DNA from: Discostella pseudostelligera
Lineage: Eukaryota > Bacillariophyta > Thalassiosirophyceae > Thalassiosirales > Thalassiosiraceae
DNA: 17,409 bases
Reading direction: 5' to 3'
Assembly: GCA_036940085.1 (NCBI GenBank)
Contig: JALLBK010000229.1
Coordinates: 1-17,409, forward strand
This document shows, piece by piece, positions 7,701 through 14,793 of this stretch. The position numbers and the translations under genes were made by a program. A model generated the notes under the pieces. The model saw nothing but the letters and a program-made list of their open reading frames with translations. It did not search any database and was not told the origin of the DNA. Positions within the stretch are counted from its first letter, which is position 1. Each line of letters begins with the position of its first letter.

Positions 7701-8555
7701 TTGAGCAATACAAGTGAGTATGTTTCCACTGACGAGAGCTTTGATTCGATTGCCTTGCATTCATGTCAGCTCAACAAAGCGGTAAGGGATCGTTATGCAG
7801 AGCTCGACAAAAACAGCATCATACTCACTAGAGACCAACAATACCTTTGTAGAGTGATGGGTACTCCAATGCCATTTCTCCCGTTCTTGGGTGAACAAGA
7901 ATACAAAGCTTATGCAAAGTTTGTCATCGGCGATATTATTCCAAAGGATGACGAGGATGCAGCAATTGGATTCTGCCCTTTCATTGATGGAACGGGTATA
8001 TTTCCCAAACTGCCGACGCACATGAGAACACACAAAGATCAATGGGAACGAAATCAGCGTGTGAAGGAGAGTGTGCGAAGAGTTAAACGAAAGAATGACA
8101 CATTGTTAGCGCTAAATGAAAGGATTGTACCAAGATGTGAAGGAAAGGAAACAAACAAGCCAATTGAAGACAATGGTGACGGCCCTATCATAAAATTGCA
8201 ACAGTGCTTACCTCTGCTGCATGTGCCACCGAGGAAACAAATATTACCAGGGAAAATGATTCCCTTGCCACAGCCGCAAGCAATTATCCATACATCCTGC
8301 CCCATGATAGTTGGCGGAGTTTCGATTGAAAATAGCTTAGGTGATGAGAGCGGTTGTAGCGACCTGCCTGTATTAAAGAAACGAGGCAGACCGCCGGGTA
8401 GTAGAAGTATTAATGGCAATAGAACCCGTAGCTGCAGGCGGTGTGGGAATCGTGGCTGTCGAGGCACTGGAAGAGCGGGACAAAATGGATGCCAGTATAT
8501 AAATAAGGATGGTTCAGAGAAAATTGGAGGGGGTTTGATGAATATTGGCAATTGA
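4779..8555 (+). CDS. DDE-like transposase with inserted WRN/RNase D-type 3'-5' exonuclease
   Basis: Open from 4779; the first ATG is at 4914, and a GTG at 4836 is unlikely as a start. Residues below are counted from 4836. The zinc half CLEC (4800-4811) belongs with CPSC before the TAA. A DDE-like core follows: Asp162 in HWDVSYKEAKHL, then TAMNE and SDSHEQM, then Asp232 in FYTDNPGGDRQFY, ending LPSL. A DEDDy exonuclease follows: Asp310/Glu312 (LDAEW), Asn376...Asp380 (NVSAD) and Tyr456...Asp460 (YAAID), with spacings close to WRN and RNase D. An acidic linker is at about 630-680. Then comes a conserved-looking C-terminal half with RGTNRTEAYHK, whose Glu883 is my candidate third catalytic acid. 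The protein closes with an AT-hook (RGRPPG, 1183-1188) and a Cys knuckle (CRRCGNRGC...C, 1200-1219). The exonuclease call is firm; the DDE assignment is inferred from motif context. Confidence 0.72.
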   Translation, partial: VLGRRYICLECKNKSHQLKVVLQETAAANNIQIDEVRDNEVQYTFMGWNDKSLPLFPCGIGNKFPAILTWKAGLDKKVVDMMRPLFDGGCRPDRLSMLLLEMHSRQFFQLCIEHEYELACTRTLTEQSFEPLGDFGDKKKYNGLVPTGKFLAHVYKVYHASIGHYPDLEVKKRGATTLHWDVSYKEAKHLCLYRGRPVFKGLVTAMNEVSEVRIQFCIYSDSHEQMKSTREAFIGTTSSLGLPGVHLFYTDNPGGDRQFYLRQLPSLQSQQDVFDELCVSNDVPAGIKDSHPSYEYDRINVRTALTRSNVEKVVMALKEDIKGGRIGLDAEWNQLVSCRGIQTGTSKVQTMQIAYRNSDDEINVLVLKVGKFDKLPLSLISLLDGTDGIDIFGVNVSADLVKISRDFQAADMMKMNHKLRPDVHNLGMLARRRDVVQDAGSSLKLIAMRVLDITLDKTLRCSDWSGKLTDDQIKYAAIDAAVSLEAGEKLLEMPDLSRRLTPEAAIAGAKVDLIPRHGNVACMATRAVTATIIDSVMCTCPPGMVYGRKKQTEVGAGKGCCVVVLNEVFSPALIIPNYKSDDGTPVTIDAFPANHPFILPICMMKEHIDSPHVRATPIANTENTLGRSRPASCCVTQPDVNHNTNEFVKDVHGCDGDKEDEEVCGYLDFVADMEGEDAEDANGDFTDNNIDFTHDDIDRVCSALFDSDKAQPGGKFLECKQLSSPPDPKYMVDRFSSVLGDCFHAMDQTKVPIRHEARKGYFVALREAFFVWNQVKLKELEEHMKNSGLSDEAIQRQRYFNMQLFRDCVDRSVPPPKMLYWRVRAVYATYGPLIDSKTKAPLFNARAWSKADNLLKEILEGYYSDPPGIELYCVRLREDGTMMRNKYGMEIIECSRGTNRTEAYHKNIMVAFGSWAQGVEMSDCLLRERQHRHNQNASEKRRFGFPRFGHYDTWLVDLLQILVMKNHGLRIYPDLSNTSEYVSTDESFDSIALHSCQLNKAVRDRYAELDKNSIILTRDQQYLCRVMGTPMPFLPFLGEQEYKAYAKFVIGDIIPKDDEDAAIGFCPFIDGTGIFPKLPTHMRTHKDQWERNQRVKESVRRVKRKNDTLLALNERIVPRCEGKETNKPIEDNGDGPIIKLQQCLPLLHVPPRKQILPGKMIPLPQPQAIIHTSCPMIVGGVSIENSLGDESGCSDLPVLKKRGRPPGSRSINGNRTRSCRRCGNRGCRGTGRAGQNGCQYINKDGSEKIGGGLMNIGN

Positions 8556-9297
8556 TATTACATAAAATACAATATTGCATGTCATCTCACTCACCTAAGA
8601 TGATCCAAATATTAACTGATTGATTGTTGCTTGGCAGATTGATGATTGTGTATCCTCCGCACGACAATTTGGGCATAGCTTTCGCGCTACAATTGCATAC
8701 AAAGATGACACCCCAAGGGGAGTGACCGGCCGTAGCAGGTTTTGATCTTATATCCTCCGCATTGCATTGAATCCATGTCTCTCTCCCCCTAACTGTCAGA
8801 CAATGTCGCCATCGTTCTCGATCTCCCTCACCGCTCTCTTTCTCTACTTATTACTACCACAGATATTGTAATTTATCCCGCCACCACTCCTGGATAACAG
8901 CACAGTAGATTCAATGTGAGTGAAGGCCGGGCGATAACATGTTATGACATGCAAATAATAAAATACTCACCAAACCCCCAGCACTGAAACGCGTTATTGC
9001 TGCTGGAACTGGAAGCCGGCATTGGCATTGCGATATGATATGATAGTTTCAAATAATAATATTCCATGATGGTCACGATGGCGATGACCATTCCTCCCTC
9101 CTCTGTTCGCAACCGCCGTCCGGCGACACACCACAAAAGACGTTGGGGAAAGAAGGCAACGTGTACGGGACCATCTGTGAATAGGATGACGTCCTCTCAT
9201 TGCTGTCGCCTCATTGTTGGGCAGGCATACCATAGTATGTTGCATTGACGCCTCGTTGTCATCATCGCATCACTCCTACTCTCACCCATCCTTGACC
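8556..9297. other. Non-coding region between the transposase and the retrotransposon
   Basis: About 740 bases with no gene I can support. It contains an 11-bp direct repeat tatcctccgca at 8651-8661 and 8751-8761, exactly 100 bp apart. A pyrimidine-rich run lies at about 8779-8870, and a perfect 12-bp palindrome ATAACATGTTAT at 8934-8945. The last part (about 9060-9297) is GC-richer, leads into the A/C-rich retrotransposon, and may be its 5' untranslated region with an internal promoter. I could not place the 5' end of that element. Confidence 0.5.
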
Positions 9298-10046
9298 ATG
9301 ACCAACGACACCACCGCCCCCCCTTCCAAAGGGACGATACCAGCCAAACTGCCTCCCCCCCACACGATAACAATGCCTTCGCCATCCTCGACGACGACGA
9401 TGATGAGGACGCTAACCTCAACACCAATCCGGGCGACGACACCAACATTTGCTCAACAAATGATACCAACCACTTCTTCAATCCGGAAGGCGACCCATTC
9501 CAGACACAAGCCAACGACACCACCATCACCGCCAAGAACAACACGACAGGTACTACCAATAATGAACCCACACAAAATACCACCGATTCCAATGACTCCA
9601 CCTCCAAGCCCAATCCTACCAAGGCAACCACCACCTACGAAGCCAATTCCACCAACGCGGCCAACCCCTCCAACGCACAGGCCACCACCATCATCACTCC
9701 ACCCCTCAAGAACCCTTTCACCTCAACCCCCCACCAACAGCCTACCAAGCAACTTGCCTCGCCAGCACACTCCTTCGGCGCTTACACTCAACAACAACCA
9801 CCCCCACAACAACCACCCCAACAAATGCAATCGCCAGCATTCTCCTTCGGCTCCAACAACCAACAACAACCACCCCAACAAATGTACCTGCCAGCATACA
9901 ATTTCGGCACCAACCTCCAACAACAACAACTCCAACAAATGCACTCGCCAGCATTCCCCTTCAGTTTCAACACCCAAAAACAACCACCCCAACCAATGCA
10001 CTCGCCAGCATTCCCCTTCGGCTCCAACACCCAACAACAACCCCCC
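9298..10046 (+). pseudogene. ORF1 N-terminal segment: acidic patch and FG/Gln-Pro repeats
   Basis: The ATG at 9298 begins MTNDTTAPP. The protein-like frame then moves to phase 0 (positions divisible by 3) within the two C7 runs at 9317-9361, where loss of one C would explain the shift. In phase 0 follow NNAFAILDDDDDED, a long Asn/Thr-rich linker, and five copies of a roughly 19-residue repeat of the form M-x-SPAF-x-FG-x-N-TQQQPPQQ (9753-10046). The segment is hydrophilic, disordered and probably the flexible N-terminus of a Gag-like RNA-binding protein. At the C6 run 10041-10046 the natural frame changes again, by -1, into the next segment. The alternative phase-1 reading (Pro/Thr/Ser only) is a low-complexity shadow. 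Confidence 0.55.
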
Positions 10047-10052
10047 ACAACC
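9753..10052 (+). repeat. 57-bp in-frame minisatellite encoding FG-type repeats
   Basis: Units start at 9825, 9882, 9939 and 9996, exactly 57 bp apart, preceded by a diverged 72-bp first unit at 9753. The encoded 19-residue units carry FSFG, YNFG, FPFS and FPFG at the same place, followed by a Gln/Pro spacer. The period is a multiple of three, so the array keeps the frame of ORF1. It arose by tandem duplication and then point divergence. Confidence 0.9.
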
Positions 10053-11578
10053 AAGGGAACTATATGCCCTCCCAACACACAAACACTCCATTTCAACCCA
10101 CATCCCCCTCAGATACTCCACAACAACCCAATGACGCTCTAATTGCCAGAATTCTTCAACACACCCAGGACCTACAAACAACCACTGCTCCCACCCAAAC
10201 ACACCAACACAACACAACCACTACAACCTCCCCCACCTATGCCGGCATCGCATCCACGCCCAAGCAAACTTCTCCACCACCCAAACATTATTGGAAACTA
10301 GTGCAACACCAGAAACGCCAACCACAACCAACTCAAGCAAGCCCCTCACTTTGGACAGATGCAGAGGACCGCAAACTTCTCGCTCAAACTGACAACCCCT
10401 CGCAAGAACGTCGCCGCTGGGAAGGACGCGACAATCTGGACCGCCCGGTCATTTGGTTCCAATTATCCATCCCTGTCAATGCCAACACCGATGTCGTCCC
10501 TACTATAACAGAATTGGAGAAGATTATCGACATAGTGATCGCCACACTCTCCTTACCATTCCCCATCGACAGAGCCTCCATCAAGACACGATGCAACATG
10601 CTCACAATGAGAGCAACCCAACATCTCCTCACTTATGTGGCAGTCTGCCCACACCCTCCCGATTCCACAACCACCATCCACCCCAATGAACAACTCAACA
10701 TGCTCGAAGAAACTCTCCACACTCTACTCTCCAACACCACAATCCTCCATTCGCCCGACCCAAAAGCCCTCATCAACTACTGCAAATTTGGCTTCCCAAA
10801 CGTGAACGATTATGACGAAAATCTCTGCTTTATTGTCGACGGACTCGACCCAACTTTGGCACTAGGTGACAAACCCATCCTCGACGATGTTCGAAGTCAA
10901 AGAGAAATAGCCGCCGACATCTTTTGGGCATTCCGTAAAACATACTCCACTAACTTTCCCACATCGCCACTACCTCCTTCACTAATGGCAATCCACGACA
11001 ATGACAGGCTATCCATCTCTAGTCTCATATCAACAAAATGCTTTCATCCCAAAGAGTCTCCAAAAGCACTCCTAGCCGTCACCATGTCTGCAAACAATAC
11101 TAACACGGCCGATCTCAAACTGGCCATCACAGCCCTCTGCATCACCAAGAAACAACAGCTCTGCATCGGGGGTCAACGAATCAACATCAACCTGCTCCTC
11201 CCACCCGCGGACCACACCACCAGGACAGACTTCTTTACATCCGTTGCTTCGAACCACAAAAACATTGTACCCCCCAACGAAAAAGCAGTCGCCATTCAAG
11301 ACATACCCGTTACAACCCATGTCCTCAATGACCACTCCTTAATCACCTACCTCGCCAATGAAAAGGTGGTGGACACTTGTGTCGGGATCTTCATCAACCT
11401 ACGGAATGGCAGAAACCAACCCACCTTGACCTGTATTCTCCAACAAGGCGTCCACTCGAAATTCACCTCAGCAAATAGAATAGCCGCCAAAATACACACA
11501 GCTCTACTTGTGAAGCTCCCACAATTATCCAACTCAATTGAACACACGGCCGACATCCCATCCACACCCACACGATGA
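10047..11578 (+). pseudogene. ORF1 central segment, Gag-like, ends at TGA
   Basis: The phase-2 frame continues from the FG repeats (QGNYMPSQH); the first ATG in this frame is at 10064, and 504 residues follow from it. Residues 1-100 are Gln/Thr/Pro-rich linker. From about residue 120 the composition changes to a folded domain: WEGRDNLDRPVIWFQLSIP, a helical ITELEKIIDIVIATL, then LTYVAVCPH, LINYCKFGFPNV, LCFIVDGLDP and AADIFWAFRKTY. I do not recognise a named family. In position it is where non-LTR ORF1 proteins carry RNA-binding or multimerising domains. The frame stops at TGA (11576-11578), but phase 2 stays open immediately after, so this stop is premature; CGA to TGA would be one transition. 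Confidence 0.6.
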
Positions 11579-12538
11579 ACAGGCAGGGGAGGCCGACACA
11601 AAAATACACCCACTGCCTCAGCCTCCTCCTTCAAGAACATTCCAGTCCATCCCTTCCTCACATCCACAAAAAACTACAAGTTTCATGTCATCCTCAACGG
11701 ACAAGGTGGACATGCTACAGCCAACATATACTTCACCCATTATGACGACAGCAACCTCCGCTCACTCGTGGACGGAATTCCCTACAGCATCAATCGCAGC
11801 TATGACAACCACGCTGCAGCACTCGAATGCTTCCGCCAATACTACCAACACATCACCACCCACGAGGAGATTGATTTTATGAATGCCAATGCCCCACTCG
11901 AGGCCAGCAATCTCAACAACCCGTGCCCCGCAATTTCCGAACAAGTCGGCCACTACACTCAATCCACAAGCAACACGAGAGAATATACGTGGACACATAA
12001 CACCATCAATCAAACCATCTGCGCCCTACGACACGCAGCCTCAGTCAGAATGGATAAGCTCAAACTCCCACCCACTGCCTCATATGACTTCTTCGACACA
12101 GTCTTCACACCCCGCTCCATCACATACCCAGTCACCATGGTAACCCTCGGAATACTTCAGAACCATGAGACACCACCCACCGACTCAAGCTACCACCCCA
12201 GCCAAGAACAAGCCAGCCACCACCACATCCCTCAACCACCCTACCGAGCTTTCCACACCGACGACTTCCCAGACCTCCACAGCACGATGAATATCTCTCA
12301 TATCCAAACAAGACCTCCCAACAATGAAGACGAAACAATGAGTGTGATTTCTCATGCTACGGAATCACTAACCTTAAGCCAACAATTCCAATCCACTCCA
12401 AAGCGACCCCGACATTCACCCGACCGCCAACCTACTGCCACACCCAAGCAAACACAACGCCCACCTCTCACCAACCAAGCCCCCTTTGTAAACTTCCTCT
12501 CAAGCATCGAGGCGACGCCAGCAGAGATTAGATTATAA
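11579..12538 (+). pseudogene. ORF1 third segment with a possible RNase H1-N-like domain
   Basis: Open in phase 2 from directly after the TGA at 11576 to the TAA at 12536-12538; a start at the GTG 11768 would cut a domain in two. Coding 11675-11857 reads as one compact unit: YKFHVILNGQGG, NIYFTHYDD, LRSLVDG, SINRSYDNHAAALECFRQYY. The pattern (short strand, NG, IY..., hVpG-like turn, basic/aromatic, then a helix with ALECF) is reminiscent of the RNase H1 N-terminal hybrid-binding / viroplasmin fold. That is a recalled resemblance only. The rest is Thr/Pro/His-rich linker with a basic KRPRHSPDRQ stretch that could be a nuclear signal. The TAA looks premature, since phase 2 continues for 789 more bases; CAA to TAA would be one transition. 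Confidence 0.5.
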
Positions 12539-13327
12539 CTGTCTACCATGTTCGACAACCATGTTCTCGAGTCACACACACAACCACACCTACACACGCA
12601 ACCATTCCCAAAAACACTACTCTCCGCCCCCATCCACTTCTCAATGATACCCGATAATGAGGTCCACAAACTCTCACACATCAAAGTCCCAGACATTGCC
12701 TCCTCTCTCACCATCAGTACCTTCATCACCCAACACAATCAGATCGGCAAAGCATACCCATCGCCCGTCCACCCATCCACCGGAACCAACCCAACTCACA
12801 TCCACACCACGCCACCAGCCAACAACACTTTCCCAACCAACTGCCGTATAACCGGCTGTGTCCTCCATCAAATAGGATTCGAAGAACAATTACAACCTGG
12901 CATGGAAGAAGATTCCATTCTATCCCTAGAAACACACGGCGCAAATTTCCACAGTGACCTTCTCACATCACTCCCATCAAACATACTCGACAAAATCCAC
13001 TGGTTCAAATGCCCAGCTTGCGCTCACCTTCTGTTCACTCAACCACGCATCGACTTCCATTATGACACGTGTGAACAACGAAAACAACCCCCTCCCAATA
13101 ATCAAGCAAACGACACAACCGTACTAACACCTCATTCTAAACAGCTAACCACCAACACAGACTCCAAAATGAGGACTCGTCTACTCCTCGTATGCCCACC
13201 AGAATTCAAAGACCAGCTCCAGGTCCTCCTCAACTCCGACACCGATATCAAAGACATCAAAGAACAAGTCTTAGATTGGATGATGGAAGCATCACCCAGA
13301 CACTCCGAATCAACTTTGGAAAAATGA
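12539..13327 (+). CDS. ORF1 C-terminal segment with zinc fingers
   Basis: Phase 2, open from the TAA at 12536; first ATG 12548, giving 259 residues. It contains a Cys pair NCRITGC (from about 12837) followed further on by His residues, and a clear C-x2-C-x12-H-x3-C finger at 13010-13072 (FKCPACAHLL ... FHYDTC). A finger near the C-terminus of ORF1 is common in non-LTR elements and would bind element RNA. The segment ends MRTRLLLVCPPEFKDQLQVL and a short acidic/helical tail. The stop TGA (13325-13327) overlaps the ORF2 ATG (13324-13326) as ATGA. Whether this piece is translated alone depends on the TAA at 12536. Confidence 0.6.
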   Translation: MSTMFDNHVLESHTQPHLHTQPFPKTLLSAPIHFSMIPDNEVHKLSHIKVPDIASSLTISTFITQHNQIGKAYPSPVHPSTGTNPTHIHTTPPANNTFPTNCRITGCVLHQIGFEEQLQPGMEEDSILSLETHGANFHSDLLTSLPSNILDKIHWFKCPACAHLLFTQPRIDFHYDTCEQRKQPPPNNQANDTTVLTPHSKQLTTNTDSKMRTRLLLVCPPEFKDQLQVLLNSDTDIKDIKEQVLDWMMEASPRHSESTLEK

Positions 13328-13449
13328 ACAGCACATTCAACTGCCCAATCATCGGCTGCCAGCACTATCCCAAAGGCACCGGTAAGAAATTCAGCGATCT
13401 TACACACCTCATTCGCCACCTAAAAGGAAACGATCACAACAAATCATGA
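13324..13449 (+). pseudogene. ORF2 start: first C2H2 zinc finger, ends at TGA
   Basis: ATG 13324 gives MNSTFNCPIIGCQHY and so begins almost at once with a C-x4-C ... H-x3-H finger (13342 to about 13410), as expected for the true N-terminus of an R2/NeSL-type reverse transcriptase. The phase-1 frame is open further upstream to 13192, but that stretch overlaps ORF1 and is not protein-like. The TGA at 13447-13449 follows NDHNKS; the same phase continues without a gap into a second finger. The stop therefore looks premature; CGA to TGA would explain it. Confidence 0.6.
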
Positions 13450-14793
13450 CACCTTCTCGACCACACACTATGCAATAAAATATATCTCTACCGCTGCACA
13501 CATCCAGACTGCAGATCAAACCCAAGCATTTTCTTCCCTTCCAAATGCGCAATGGACAAACATAACTCACATCATCACACTCCTCTTTGCATTCCCATCC
13601 CAGACACAACACTCTTTCAAGACAACCTAACAACGGTATATGAGTACACCACACCACTCTTCCACAGCCCAGGCAACGACCACCTCACCAACAACTGGAA
13701 CTCAGGGATTGACTTCATCATCAACAACTACAACCATGGAAACATACCACACTTCAGATCTACATGGAGAAGATTTCTCACCGGCAACAACAAAACACAC
13801 TTCTACAACACAATGGCCACCATAATCCATTGTATTCTCCACTCACACACCTTGAACAATTCAGCAGCATTCTGGTGGCTGCTCCTACACTTTGAAATGC
13901 TCATTTTAGCACCAACCGACAAGACATCCCAACAACACTCTTCAGTTAAATCAATCATCCACACCCGACTCACAGAATTCCAACGTGGAAACATTGAACA
14001 CCTACTTAGCCAAACGCTAACAAACACCAACTGGAACGACACGAACCCACGTCCAACAGAACGAACTGGAAACAAAGCAGCACAACTCGCGGCCGACTCC
14101 GACAACTATAGGACAGCAATGACCAGAGCTTGCACCTTCAACAAAATAGCAACCATCAACGATTCAAACATGCCAATCGTCAACAAGCTTTACCCAGACC
14201 CAATACCAGACCAACATCACACTTCAACCCATCACGTAAAAATCCAAGATCTTAGCCTCCCGGGTGATATATGCCAAACAATCCGCAACTCAAAACGAAA
14301 AAAAGGGACAGGCCTGCTCTCAGACTCCATCGACAGCTTCATTGAACTAGTCAAACTAAATGACATCATCATCAACCAAAATCTGCAACGGATATTCATG
14401 CTAGTTTATCAAGGACAAATCCCAACAACCGCTCGTCACTTCTTCACTGACACATATTTATTCTGCCTGCATAAAGATCAACACGACGAGAGAAAACTAA
14501 GACCCATCGGAATCCCCACCGCCATCAGAAGAATCATGGCCACTCACGTCGCCAACACCTGGAAAGATAAGTTTGCCCTACATCTACTTCCCTACAACTA
14601 CGCTGTTGGAATCCCGAACGGTATGGATTTCATAATAAAAAGCATGCAGCTATCAATCGAGAAATTCATCGACACCCCTCAACAACAACAACTCACACCC
14701 TCACGAGCAGCAATCTTCGTTGATCTATCCAACATGTTCAACTCCGTATCCAGAGCTGAATTGTTTGACATCATTGCAACTTCCCAGAACTAA
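13450..14793 (+). pseudogene. ORF2: second zinc finger and first half of reverse transcriptase
   Basis: Phase 1. A second C2H2 finger lies at 13495 to about 13578 (YRCTHPDC ... DKHNSHHH); the first ATG, 13552, lies inside it and is not a credible start. A mostly helical linker follows, then reverse transcriptase blocks: YLFCLHKDQ, KLRPIGIPTAIRRI (about 14494-14535) and the first catalytic motif AIFVDLSNMFNSV (about 14710-14748), with the metal-binding Asp codon at 14722-14724. After DIIATS the frame reads into TAA at 14791, while the conserved sequence continues in phase 0 from 14784. Adding one C to the CCC at 14783-14785 would restore the frame, so this is a one-base deletion rather than a gene end. 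Confidence 0.7.

Larger units (their letters stand above)
4023..8555 (+). mobile_element. DDE-like transposase element with built-in exonuclease (ends not defined)
   Basis: Covers the two in-phase coding pieces 4023-4778 and 4779-8555, which together read as one protein of about 1,510 codons with a single internal TAA. The domain set (Cys zinc region, DDE-like core, WRN-type exonuclease, AT-hook, Cys knuckle), the absence of introns and the location among other transposons argue for a mobile element. I found no convincing terminal inverted repeats or target-site duplication by eye in 3500-4020 or 8560-9200, so the ends are unknown. It may have lost them or be a domesticated gene. Confidence 0.55.

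Noticed and set aside
9214..10134. Phase-1 Pro/Thr/Ser protein of 306 residues as the real ORF1
   Set aside because: Only its first residues (from ATG 9298) look genuine; beyond that, phase 0 yields an acidic patch and exact 19-residue repeats that continue into the ORF1 body.
9723..10217. Minus-strand frames rich in Gly, Trp, Cys and Val opposite the FG repeats
   Set aside because: They are mirror translations of the A/C-rich minisatellite; the plus-strand phase-0 reading gives coherent repeats.
14780..14793. Programmed -1 frameshift in the reverse transcriptase
   Set aside because: No X-XXY-YYZ slippery heptamer at the junction, and a shift between the catalytic RT motifs has no precedent; a one-base deletion in CCC is simpler.
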